Origin: Flavobacterium aurantiibacter
GTDB lineage: Bacteria > Bacteroidota > Bacteroidia > Flavobacteriales > Flavobacteriaceae
Direction: 5' to 3'
Assembly: GCF_002251775.1 (NCBI RefSeq)
Contig: NZ_NOXX01000201.1
Coordinates: 431-57,823, forward strand
Length of the DNA: 57,393 nt
The translations under genes and the position numbers were made by a program. Position 1 is the first letter of the stretch; the number at the start of each line of letters is the position of its first letter. A model generated the notes under the pieces. That model worked only from the letters and a program-made list of their open reading frames with translations. It had not been told where the DNA came from and searched no databases. Positions 42,731-51,248 of this stretch are shown one piece after another.

Positions 42731-44976
42731 AAATAGCAGTAATTGGCGGTGGTCCAGGCGGATTATACTTTTCGATTTTACTCAAAAAACAACAACCTAC
42801 GTTCGAAATTTCGGTTTTTGAACAAAATAAAGCCGATGATAGCTTTGGTTTTGGTGTTGTTTTTTCAGATGAAACACTAAGTGAATTTCTTCAAAAAGAT
42901 CAAAAATCATACGATTTAATAAAGAATTCGTTTGCTTATTGGGACGATCTCGACGTGGTTCTCAACGGGAAATCGGTTCGAATTTCTGGAAACGGATTTT
43001 GCGGCTGTTCCCGGAAAACCCTACTCAAACTCTTGCAGCAACGCGCCTTAGAAGAAGGTGTGAACTTGCATTTCGAAACAAGTATTGAACCCGACACGGC
43101 TGTTTTAGCATACGACTTAATTGTTGCTGCCGACGGAATTGGAAGTAAGTTTAGAACGCAATTTTCCGAGACATTCAAAACCGAGGTTACTTTGCATTCG
43201 AACCGATTTGTGTGGATGGGTTCTACAAAACCCTTAGATGCATTTGCCTACTTTTTTAGAACTACCGCGCACGGTGCCATTGTAGCACACGCCTACCAAT
43301 ACGAAGCCGGAAAAAGTACGTGGATTTTCGAATGTTCGGAAACAACATGGAAAAATGCTGGATTCGATAAACTCGACGAAGCGCAAACAGTAGCAGTTTT
43401 ACAGGATTTATTTGCTGAAGAACTCGACGGACACGGCTTGCTCACAAACAAATCAATTTGGCGTCAGTTTCCCGAAGTTCACAACCAAAATTGGCATCAC
43501 AACAACATCGTTTTGCTCGGCGATTCGAAAGCTACCGCACATTTTTCCATTGGTTCGGGTACCAAATTAGCCATGGAATCGGCTATTGCTTTGGCAGAAG
43601 CGGTTCAAACACATCAAACAAATTTGCCTGAAGTTTATACACAATATGAACAAAATCGGCGTAAGCGTGTAGAAGCTATACAACATGCAGCAGTAGTTTC
43701 ATTGAAATGGTTTGAATCGATGGATTTGCAAGTGAAAAAGCCGTTTGAAGCTTTTGCTATGGCGGTAATGACACGTGCTAAAAAAGTAACCTACGAAAAC
43801 TTGCGCATCCGCGACCGTAAATTCACTGATTTTGTAGCGCAGGCGTTTGCACAGAAGAATGTCGCATCAATTAGCAGTCCAGCTTTTCAACCCTTTAAAA
43901 TCAACGGCTGTACGCTGTCGAATCGCATTGCCATGAGCGCTATGGGGCAATATTGTGCAGAAAACGGACTTCCAAACGATTGGCATTTCCAACACTATAC
44001 GTCACGTGCACTTCAAGGACTTGGTTTAATCATTACCGAGGCAACAGCGGTCAGTGCAGGTTCGAGAATTGCTGAGACTTGCACGGGTATTTACAATTCC
44101 GAACAGCAAGAATCGTGGCAAAACATCAATCGTTTCATACACGAAAATTCGGATACTAAAATCTGGATTCAATTGGCGCATGCGGGTCGGAAATCGGTCA
44201 TTGAACCCGTTGGACCTTCCGCGATTGCCTTCCATGAAAATGGAAAAACACCGGAAATTTTATATGAAAGCGATATAGAACGCATCACAAACGATTTTGT
44301 GGCTGCCGCAGAACGAGCTGTTTCTGCCGGTTTTGACGGTATCGAAATTCAGATGCATCACGGATTTTTGCTCGGCAGTTTTATTTCACTTTTGACAAAT
44401 CTTCGAAACGACGATTACGGAGGAAGCATAGAAAACCGTATGCGATTTCCGATTCATGTTTTGAAAGCAATTCGAACAGTTGTGGCTAAAGACTTTCCTA
44501 TTTCTGTGCGAATTTCGGCAACCGATTGGCATCCCGAAGGCGTTTCAAAATCTGATATTCAGACTTTTGTTTCAACTTTGAAAGAAAATGGTGCAGATAT
44601 CATCAATGTTTCGACAGGAAATACGCATGCGCAACAGCAGGTAAAAGTTACGCCAATGTGGCAAGTTCCTTACAGCGATGAAATTCGAAATGCTTGTAAT
44701 GTAAAGACAATAACAGCAGGTGAAATAACGGATATCGATCAGATTAATACCATTTTACTTGCCGAGAAAGCCGATTTGATTGCCTTAGGAAAGCCACTTT
44801 TATTGAATCCCGGATTTGTAATGAAAGCTGCTGCTTATGAAGGTGTTACTTTGAATAAGATTCCAAAAGCTTATCAAAGATCGTGGGATTCTCTACTCAA
44901 AACAACGCAGTTTGAACGCATACAGCTCGAACGTATGAAACAAGCTTTAAAACCAAAATCACATAAACCACAATGA
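42727..44976 (+). CDS. Bifunctional aryl-CoA 5-hydroxylase/OYE (2-aminobenzoyl-CoA or salicylyl-CoA type)
   Basis: A 749-residue fusion. Residues 1-~375 are an FAD aromatic hydroxylase (IAVIGGGPGGLYFSILL; VLLGDSKATAHFSIGSG as second FAD motif). Residues ~385-735 are an old-yellow-enzyme TIM barrel (NRIAMSAMGQYCAENGL, IQLAHAGRKS, FDGIEIQMHHGFLLGSF, TNLRNDDYGGSIENRMRF). This architecture is that of 2-aminobenzoyl-CoA monooxygenase/reductase and of proteins annotated salicylyl-CoA 5-hydroxylase. It should hydroxylate the ring para to the ortho substituent (C5) of an aryl-CoA. Whether the OYE half reduces the product here is unclear, since a ring-cleaving dioxygenase follows. Confidence 0.88.
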   Translation: MKIAVIGGGPGGLYFSILLKKQQPTFEISVFEQNKADDSFGFGVVFSDETLSEFLQKDQKSYDLIKNSFAYWDDLDVVLNGKSVRISGNGFCGCSRKTLLKLLQQRALEEGVNLHFETSIEPDTAVLAYDLIVAADGIGSKFRTQFSETFKTEVTLHSNRFVWMGSTKPLDAFAYFFRTTAHGAIVAHAYQYEAGKSTWIFECSETTWKNAGFDKLDEAQTVAVLQDLFAEELDGHGLLTNKSIWRQFPEVHNQNWHHNNIVLLGDSKATAHFSIGSGTKLAMESAIALAEAVQTHQTNLPEVYTQYEQNRRKRVEAIQHAAVVSLKWFESMDLQVKKPFEAFAMAVMTRAKKVTYENLRIRDRKFTDFVAQAFAQKNVASISSPAFQPFKINGCTLSNRIAMSAMGQYCAENGLPNDWHFQHYTSRALQGLGLIITEATAVSAGSRIAETCTGIYNSEQQESWQNINRFIHENSDTKIWIQLAHAGRKSVIEPVGPSAIAFHENGKTPEILYESDIERITNDFVAAAERAVSAGFDGIEIQMHHGFLLGSFISLLTNLRNDDYGGSIENRMRFPIHVLKAIRTVVAKDFPISVRISATDWHPEGVSKSDIQTFVSTLKENGADIINVSTGNTHAQQQVKVTPMWQVPYSDEIRNACNVKTITAGEITDIDQINTILLAEKADLIALGKPLLLNPGFVMKAAAYEGVTLNKIPKAYQRSWDSLLKTTQFERIQLERMKQALKPKSHKPQ

Positions 44977-46562
44977 TGATTGCCGACCGTTTTGCATACG
45001 ATGGATTGCCAGAAGCGAATCGCTTAGCTCATAATCCGTTTGTGGAATTTCGCCGTTTTAAAGGAAATTGCACGACTTTGTTTTTGGAAAAGAATATTGA
45101 GACGGGTTGTGGAGATAACATTGCTTTAATTTCTGAAAATCATTCATTTACGTATTTTCAATTACTGGAATTAGTTAATCAAGCTGCTCATGAACTGACA
45201 AACATTTATGGAATTCAGTCTGGAAATCGCGTGTTACTTCGTGGGTACAACAGTGCCGCATTTGCCGTGTATTGGTTAGCAATTGCACGTATTGGAGCTA
45301 TAGCAGTGGCAACTATGCCGCTTTTGCGGAAGAAGGAACTAGAAGTTATAGCAGAAATGGCTGCTGTGAGCTTGATGATTTGCGAAGACGAGTTAGCTTC
45401 AGAACTCGATTCGTTTTCAAAAAATGAAAATACAAAACTCCTCCTTTTCAATCGCTCTGATTTTAATGTTACTTTAAAGAAATACAATTTTAGTACCAAT
45501 TTCCAGCCATTTATTGCCAGTGAAGAACTGTTGGCCTTGATAGGTTTTACTTCAGGAACTACGGGAAAACCAAAAATGACTGCCCATTATCACAGTGATG
45601 TAGCAGCTATTTGCGAAGGATTTCCGAAATATTCGTTGAAACCTAAAAGAGGAGAGATTTTCGCTGGGAGTCCGCCGCTAGGTTTTACCTTCGGATTAGG
45701 CGGCTTGTTGCTGTTTCCTTTGTATTATGGAGCTACTTCCCTACTCATTCCAAAACCAGCTCCAGAAGTTTTGCTGCAAGCTATCGAAGAACAAGGCGTT
45801 ACAACTTGTTTTACTGCACCAACCGCTTGGCGTGTCATGTGTGAAAAGGCAGCCGATTATAACATCGACACCTTAAAATATTGCGTTTCAGCAGGCGAAG
45901 CATTGTCCGCTAAAGTAGCAAAAGATTGGGAAGAAGTTACGGGAATTCCGATTTTGGATGGTATAGGCGCAACAGAAATGCTGCATATTTTCATCGGATC
46001 TTCACACGAAAAACGGAAAATCGGTTTTACAGGAGTTCCGATACCAGGTTACGAAGCGACATTATTCGACGACTTTGGCAATGAAATACAGGAGATTAAT
46101 AAAGCAGGTCGACTAGCCGTTCGTGGAATTACGGGTTGCAAATATCTTTTCAACACCGAAAAACAAGACGCTTACGTACAAAACGGTTGGAATTTTACAG
46201 GTGATATTTACCAAAAAGACGCCGATGGCTTTTTCCAGTTTGTAGCACGTGGCGATGACATGATTATTTCTTCCGGCTACAACATAGCAGCTATCGAAGT
46301 CGAACAAGTACTTTTGGAACACGAGTTAATTAAAGAATGTGCTGTGGTAGGAAAACCCGACGAAAACAGAGGTATGCTCGTTGCTGCTTATGTTGTTTTG
46401 CATGAATCGGTTTCCGGAAACGACGAACTCAAAATACAAATACAAAATTGGTTTAAAGAACATGCCGCTCCGTACAAATATCCGAGACATATTGAATTTG
46501 TAGCGACACTTCCCAAAACGGAAACAGGAAAAATTCAACGATTTAAACTTCGAACGTCATGA
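44973..46562 (+). CDS. Aryl-CoA ligase (benzoate/2-aminobenzoate-CoA ligase family)
   Basis: A 529-residue AMP-forming ligase. Adenylation motif GFTSGTTGKPK (191-201), then GSPPLGFTFGLGGLLLFPL, DGIGATEMLHIF (the A5 motif in the benzoate-CoA ligase style) and the C-terminal KTETGKIQRFKLR with catalytic lysine. GATEMLHIF(I) resembles benzoate-type ligases. It would activate an aromatic acid to its CoA thioester, the substrate of the fused hydroxylase, whose gene it overlaps by 4 bases. Confidence 0.87.
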   Translation: MMIADRFAYDGLPEANRLAHNPFVEFRRFKGNCTTLFLEKNIETGCGDNIALISENHSFTYFQLLELVNQAAHELTNIYGIQSGNRVLLRGYNSAAFAVYWLAIARIGAIAVATMPLLRKKELEVIAEMAAVSLMICEDELASELDSFSKNENTKLLLFNRSDFNVTLKKYNFSTNFQPFIASEELLALIGFTSGTTGKPKMTAHYHSDVAAICEGFPKYSLKPKRGEIFAGSPPLGFTFGLGGLLLFPLYYGATSLLIPKPAPEVLLQAIEEQGVTTCFTAPTAWRVMCEKAADYNIDTLKYCVSAGEALSAKVAKDWEEVTGIPILDGIGATEMLHIFIGSSHEKRKIGFTGVPIPGYEATLFDDFGNEIQEINKAGRLAVRGITGCKYLFNTEKQDAYVQNGWNFTGDIYQKDADGFFQFVARGDDMIISSGYNIAAIEVEQVLLEHELIKECAVVGKPDENRGMLVAAYVVLHESVSGNDELKIQIQNWFKEHAAPYKYPRHIEFVATLPKTETGKIQRFKLRTS

Positions 46563-46975
46563 AATCTTTTATAAAAACAGAGAAAATTCGCTTCAGGCAT
46601 TGCGATTACGCCGGAATTGTGTTCTATCCACGCTATTTTGAAATGCTCAATGATTTAGTAGAAGATTTCTTTGCCGAAGTTTTAGAACGTCCGTTTTCCA
46701 AAATACATGAAACAAACGGTATACCAACGGTGCAGCTGCAAACGCGTTTTTCCGCTCCGGCGCGAATTGGCGACGTAGTTATCAAAAAACTAAACGTTCA
46801 AAAGTTAGGTTCATCGTCGGTCGTATTTAAATTTTCCTTCACGGGAGAAAACGACCAAGAAATCTTATCAGGCGAAGCAACTTTGGTGAACGTGCGTTTA
46901 GCAACAGCAACGGAAGCTATGAAATCGGAACCCTTTGACAGAAAAACCATTGAACTTTTAAATCAATATGTATGA
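46559..46975 (+). CDS. 4-Hydroxybenzoyl-CoA-thioesterase-like hotdog thioesterase
   Basis: A 138-residue hotdog protein. HCDYAGIVFYPRYFEMLND contains the catalytic aspartate region of the 4HBT family. It overlaps both neighbours by 4 bases. It should hydrolyse the hydroxylated aryl-CoA to the free acid (gentisate or 5-hydroxyanthranilate), which the dioxygenase at 48.2 kb can cleave. The arrangement of ligase, CoA-level hydroxylase and thioesterase shows CoA used as a temporary handle. Confidence 0.86.
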   Translation: MKSFIKTEKIRFRHCDYAGIVFYPRYFEMLNDLVEDFFAEVLERPFSKIHETNGIPTVQLQTRFSAPARIGDVVIKKLNVQKLGSSSVVFKFSFTGENDQEILSGEATLVNVRLATATEAMKSEPFDRKTIELLNQYV

Positions 46976-47931
46976 GTTTAGAACTTCCGAAATTTAAAGC
47001 GGCTGTAGTCCAAGCATCGCCTGTTTTCCTAAATGCTGAAAAAACGGTTGATAAAGTGCTCAATATCATGCGTGAAGTAGCGCGAAACGGCGCTCAATTA
47101 GTAGCATTTCCAGAAGTTTTTATCTGTGCATATCCGTATTGGAACTGGATACTCACGCCTGTTCAAGGAAGCAAATGGTTTGAACTTTTATATAAATCGT
47201 CGTTAACGGCTGATGATATTCTTATTCAGAAAATCCAAAAATCAGCAAAGGAACTTGATTTGACAATTGTTATTGGCATGAACGAACGCGGAACTAGCTT
47301 TGGCGAACTGTACAATACGAATTTGATAATCGACAACACCGGCGAGATCGTTGGAAAGCACCGAAAGTTAGTACCCACCTGGGCGGAAAAACTTACATGG
47401 ACTTCTGGCGATGGTTCTTCCTTGCGCGTATATCCAACAAAAACGGGAAATATTGGAACTTTAGCTTGTGGAGAAAACACCAATACTTTGGCGCGATTTA
47501 CTTTGTTGGCACAAGACGAAAACGTACATATTGCCAACTACATTTCCTTACCTGTGGCGCCTCCTGATTATGATATGGCCGATGCTATAAAGATTCGAGC
47601 GGCTGCACATTCGTTTGAAGGGAAGCTATTTACGTTAGTTTCGTGTTCAACCATCGGTGCCGACGCAGTTAAGATGTTGGAAGCCGATTGTCCGAATGCT
47701 GCCGACTTACTAAGTCGTGAGCACGCTGCTTTTTCCGGAATTATCGGTCCGACGGGAGTTCCGATTTCCGAACCGTTAATCGACCAAGAAGGAATTGTCT
47801 ACGGAGAAATCGACTTAAGTAAATGTATCCAACCCAAGCAAATGCACGATATTTTAGGACATTACAATCGTTTCGATATTTTTGAACTCCGTGTGAATAC
47901 AGCGAAAACTAAGAGAATAACGTTTCTTTAA
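46972..47931 (+). CDS. Nitrilase-superfamily carbon-nitrogen hydrolase
   Basis: A 319-residue carbon-nitrogen hydrolase with complete triad Glu48 (FPEVF), Lys132 (KHRKLVPT) and Cys166 (LACGENTN). The CGEN form of the Cys motif occurs in enzymes annotated as nitrilases, so it may turn an aryl nitrile into the acid that enters the pathway. An alternative fits the cluster better: hydrolysis of an amide (maleamate-like) formed if the cleaved ring carries an ortho amino group. It overlaps the thioesterase gene by 4 bases, last gene of the first block. Confidence 0.85.
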   Translation: MSLELPKFKAAVVQASPVFLNAEKTVDKVLNIMREVARNGAQLVAFPEVFICAYPYWNWILTPVQGSKWFELLYKSSLTADDILIQKIQKSAKELDLTIVIGMNERGTSFGELYNTNLIIDNTGEIVGKHRKLVPTWAEKLTWTSGDGSSLRVYPTKTGNIGTLACGENTNTLARFTLLAQDENVHIANYISLPVAPPDYDMADAIKIRAAAHSFEGKLFTLVSCSTIGADAVKMLEADCPNAADLLSREHAAFSGIIGPTGVPISEPLIDQEGIVYGEIDLSKCIQPKQMHDILGHYNRFDIFELRVNTAKTKRITFL

Positions 47932-48166
47932 CCTGATAGTTCGGCCGACTCTTAATTAGTTTAAAAGAAGCTCGTATGATTGACAATTCTACCACACCTT
48001 TACTTTCAATTACAAATAGCTAAATGATGGTGCTATTCAGTGGAAAAGAACATTTTCTTGCGTATCACATGCAACAGCAAAATTGGAATGCCATAAACGA
48101 ATCAATTTTAGAATAATTTTCGAGCTACTTTGAGTTTAATAATTTAATACTTTTGAATACTACCAA
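47932..48166. promoter_or_regulatory. Spacer with promoter of the ring-cleavage block
   Basis: 235 bases without a credible gene; a 30-codon frame at 48023 is not supported. Near the end TTTG (48129-48132), 15 bases, and TACTTTTG (48148-48155) form a plausible Bacteroidota promoter 11 bases before the ATG at 48167. The second block can therefore be transcribed separately. Confidence 0.5.
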
Positions 48167-49246
48167 ATGAATAATAATCATTCAGACGACCAACTAGGAA
48201 GAGCGCGAGTTAAATCTTCGCCTGAACTCGAAGCCTATTACAAAGAACTAGAAGGCTTGGGTGCTGGTGCTTTATGGACCGTTGCCAACGACATTGAACC
48301 TTGGGAACCTCGCTCGTATTCTGTTCCAATGTTATGGAAATATGATGAACTACGTGATTTAGCTTTAAAAAGTGCCGAATTGGTTACACCCGAACAAGCA
48401 GGTCGACGCGTGGTTTATCTCGTTAACGACAATCGAAAAGCCGTAAGTGCAGCTGTTGGTTGGTTGTACACAGGAATTCAAGTTACAAAACCCGGCGAAA
48501 GTACTTCGGCACACCGTCACAAAGCTTCGGCACTGCGTTTCATTATGGAAGGAAAAGGCGGCTACACGGTTGTCGACGGACATAAAATAACCTTTGAAGT
48601 AAACGATTTTGTAATCACTCCAAACAGCACTTGGCACGAACACGGCGTTGCCGAAGATGGCGAAACCTGTGTTTGGCAAGACGGCTTAGATATTCCGCTG
48701 GTAAATGCTCTGGAAGCGAATGATTATGCTGTTTACGACGGAAAACAAGAATTAAAGTACCCTGTTAATTACTCCGTTTTAAATTACGGAAATTCAGGTT
48801 TTTACCCTACTCATGAAAATTGGAATAAGCCGTATTCGCCGTTATTTAAATTTGAATGGAAGAAGATTTATCCGGCTTTAGTCGAGGCAGCAAAAGTTAA
48901 TCCGATTAATGCGTACGACGGTGTAAAAATGCGCTACAGCAACCCGATTACGGGTGGACACGTCATGCAAACCATGGGCGCTTCCATGCAATTACTTCCT
49001 GCTGGATTTTCAGGAAAGCGTCACCGACACACGGGTTCGTTTGTTTATCAAGTGGCGAAAGGCTCCGGATATTCGATTATCGCCGGAAAGCGTTTCGATT
49101 GGAAAACCCGCGATATATTTTGCGTGCCGTCTTGGGCGTGGCACGAACATCACAATGCATCAGATACCGAAGATGCCTGTTTATTCTCCTTCAACGATTT
49201 ACCAGTTATCGAATCACTAGGTTTGTACCAAGAACAAGCCGATTAA
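48167..49246 (+). CDS. Gentisate 1,2-dioxygenase-like bicupin ring-cleavage enzyme
   Basis: A 359-residue bicupin, the usual length for gentisate 1,2-dioxygenase. Fe(II) ligands of the first cupin: His116 and His118 (SAHRHKASALRF) and the WHEHG pair (His157/His159). The second cupin has KRHRHTGSFVYQVAKGSG and WHEHHN. It would cleave the bond between the carboxyl-bearing C1 and the ortho-substituted C2, giving maleylpyruvate from gentisate. With 5-hydroxyanthranilate the same cleavage would give an amide at C2. Which one is used cannot be read from the sequence. It lies 10 bases before the FAH gene. Confidence 0.85.
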   Translation: MNNNHSDDQLGRARVKSSPELEAYYKELEGLGAGALWTVANDIEPWEPRSYSVPMLWKYDELRDLALKSAELVTPEQAGRRVVYLVNDNRKAVSAAVGWLYTGIQVTKPGESTSAHRHKASALRFIMEGKGGYTVVDGHKITFEVNDFVITPNSTWHEHGVAEDGETCVWQDGLDIPLVNALEANDYAVYDGKQELKYPVNYSVLNYGNSGFYPTHENWNKPYSPLFKFEWKKIYPALVEAAKVNPINAYDGVKMRYSNPITGGHVMQTMGASMQLLPAGFSGKRHRHTGSFVYQVAKGSGYSIIAGKRFDWKTRDIFCVPSWAWHEHHNASDTEDACLFSFNDLPVIESLGLYQEQAD

Positions 49247-49256
49247 AAATTGCATT

Positions 49257-50159
49257 ATGAAATTAAATAGTTTCCTTTTTCACGAACGTGAAACCTTGGG
49301 TGTTGTTTTGGGCGATTTTGTGGTTAATACACGCCTATTGAACGCACATTATCCAGAAATTCCTGTAACGATGCTTGAACTAATCGATCGCGGACAAGCA
49401 GCGAAAGATCAGCTACAATTGCGTATAAATCGTTTGAAAGAAGGAGAATTTGTTCAAGTAAGTCATAAGCTTTCTGAAATCCAGTTGCTGGCTCCGATTC
49501 CAAAACCAAGGAAGAATATTTTTGGTATCGGATTGAATTACACCGAACACGTAGCCGAAAGTGCGCGAACACTCGATACTTCAAACGAATTGCCGAAACA
49601 GCCCGTCATTTTTTCTAAGCCACCAACTACAGTTACCGCACATCAAACCGCAGTTCTCTTAAATCGAAAAATTACGAATCAGCTGGATTGGGAAGTCGAA
49701 TTAGCGGTTGTAATTGGAACAGGTGGTAAAAACATAAGCAAAGAAACTGCACATAATCACATTTTTGGTTACACCATTATTAACGACATCTCAGCACGCG
49801 ATTGTCGACGTGCCGGACAATGGATAGTTTCCAAAGGTCAAGACACTTTTGCACCTATGGGACCTGCCCTACTTACTGCCGATGAAATTTCAGATCCACA
49901 GGATTTAGACTTACGACTTACCGTAAACGGCATTGTAAAACAAAACAGCAATACCAAGTTTATGCTTTTCAGTATTGCCGATTTAATTTCAGATTTAAGT
50001 ACCGTTTTTACTTTGGAGCCTGGCGACATTATTGCAACAGGAACTCCCGCTGGTGTTGGTGCCGGAAGAAATCCGCAGGAATGGCTGAAAGACGGCGACC
50101 TTATTGAAGCCAGCGTGGAACGATTGGGAACGCTTGTAAATCACGTAAAAGAAATTTAA
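49257..50159 (+). CDS. FAH-family hydrolase (maleyl/fumarylpyruvate hydrolase-like)
   Basis: A 300-residue fumarylacetoacetate hydrolase-family enzyme. The FAH core starts at about residue 82 (KNIFGIGLNYTEHVAES) with acidic metal ligands (LDWEVELAVVIG, NDISARDCRR) and ends TGTPAGVGAG. It should split the C-C bond of the ring-cleavage product to release pyruvate and maleate (or maleamate). Because the next gene is a maleate isomerase and no maleylpyruvate isomerase is present, direct hydrolysis of the cis product is the likely route. Stop and next start overlap (TAATG). Confidence 0.86.
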   Translation: MKLNSFLFHERETLGVVLGDFVVNTRLLNAHYPEIPVTMLELIDRGQAAKDQLQLRINRLKEGEFVQVSHKLSEIQLLAPIPKPRKNIFGIGLNYTEHVAESARTLDTSNELPKQPVIFSKPPTTVTAHQTAVLLNRKITNQLDWEVELAVVIGTGGKNISKETAHNHIFGYTIINDISARDCRRAGQWIVSKGQDTFAPMGPALLTADEISDPQDLDLRLTVNGIVKQNSNTKFMLFSIADLISDLSTVFTLEPGDIIATGTPAGVGAGRNPQEWLKDGDLIEASVERLGTLVNHVKEI

Positions 50160-50917
50160 TGAGTTCAGAAAAAACATACCGTATTGGCCAGATCGTACCT
50201 TCGTCGAACGTGACGATGGAAACCGAAATCCCTGCTATTTTTCGAGCTAGAGAAAGCATTTTACCCGAACGCTTTACGTTTCATTCGAGTAGAATGCGCA
50301 TGAAAAAAGTTACCAAAGAGGAACTAGAAGCCATGGATGCCATGAGCTTGAAATGTGCGGTCGAATTGTCAGATGCACGAGTAGATGTAATGGGTTATGC
50401 CTGTTTAGTAGCCATTATGAGTATGGGAAATGGGTATCATTGCGTTTCCGAGAAAAATCTTCATGCCGAAACTGTTGCCAACGGTGCTCCTACTCCAATA
50501 ATTACGAGCGCAGGCGCGTTGGTTAGCGGTTTACAAACCTTGAAAGCCAAAAAAATCAGTATCATCACGCCGTACATGCGTCCGTTAACCGATTTAGTAG
50601 TTGGTTATTTAGAACACCAAGGATTTACCGTAATCGATTCCATTGCTTTGGAGATTCCCGATAATTTGGAAGTTGCCGCGCAAAATCCCATGAATTTGTT
50701 GGAAATATCCGAACGGTTAAATATCGCTGGAGCCGATGTGGTGGTAGCTTCTGCCTGTGTGCAAATGCCTTCTCTAGCGGCTGTCGATCCGTTACAGCAA
50801 AAACTAGGATTGCCCGTTACCAGCGCAGCGGTTTCAACTACCTACGAAATGATGAAAGCACTCGGTATTGAACGAAAATCGACTTTAGGAGGCGAACTTC
50901 TTTCCGGTAAGTACTAA
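50159..50917 (+). CDS. Maleate cis-trans isomerase
   Basis: A 252-residue Asp/Glu-racemase-superfamily enzyme, close in sequence pattern to NicE of the nicotinate pathway (YRIGQIVPSSNVTMETEIP; ERFTFHSSRMRMKKV). Both catalytic cysteines are present at the positions I recall for NicE: Cys82 (GYACLVAIM) and Cys200 (ASACVQMPSL). It converts maleate to fumarate, which enters the TCA cycle through fumarase. Its presence at the end of the block fixes the pathway's end as maleate, fumarate and pyruvate. Confidence 0.9.
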   Translation: MSSEKTYRIGQIVPSSNVTMETEIPAIFRARESILPERFTFHSSRMRMKKVTKEELEAMDAMSLKCAVELSDARVDVMGYACLVAIMSMGNGYHCVSEKNLHAETVANGAPTPIITSAGALVSGLQTLKAKKISIITPYMRPLTDLVVGYLEHQGFTVIDSIALEIPDNLEVAAQNPMNLLEISERLNIAGADVVVASACVQMPSLAAVDPLQQKLGLPVTSAAVSTTYEMMKALGIERKSTLGGELLSGKY

Positions 50918-51008
50918 AACTCGCATTGAATTTATTCGCAATAGAATAACATTCGCGTAAAGCGTAATTCCCAGCAGCTGACGAACTTTACTAAAAAGAT
51001 TAGCTGCT

Positions 51009-51164
51009 ATGAATCCATTGTCTTACGCCGAAGTAAATTCTGATTTAGAAAACATCATCGCCATTAACAACAGCGACGATTACGATGATAATTTGTTTGA
51101 TTTCGACTTCGACTACGATCCAAACGACATGTATTTCGAATTGATGGACCAGTCGGATCTATAA
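51009..51164 (+). CDS. Small acidic Asp-rich ORF, 51 residues
   Basis: A short frame from ATG at 51009 to TAA at 51162-51164. The product is extremely acidic, with an Asp/Phe/Tyr repeat (FDFDFDYDPND) and only neutral or acidic residues apart from the start. Nothing identifies a family. It lies alone between the catabolic block and a sensor kinase. It may be a true small protein, for example a binding partner or mimic of nucleic acid, or a chance frame; the regular composition argues for coding. Confidence 0.45.
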   Translation: MNPLSYAEVNSDLENIIAINNSDDYDDNLFDFDFDYDPNDMYFELMDQSDL

Positions 51165-51248
51165 TTTCATTTCAGGTTGTGAGCGAGAAGTCGGTTTATT
51201 GTATTTTCTAAGAAATTTCTTCTTAAAATTGTTTACTATTGCTTCAAA

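Noticed and set aside
42727-44976. Two separate genes (hydroxylase and OYE) accidentally joined
   Set aside because: The fusion is continuous and this two-domain layout is known for 2-aminobenzoyl-CoA monooxygenase/reductase proteins.
48023-48115. 30-codon frame before the dioxygenase gene
   Set aside because: Too short, no promoter or family; more likely chance in the spacer.
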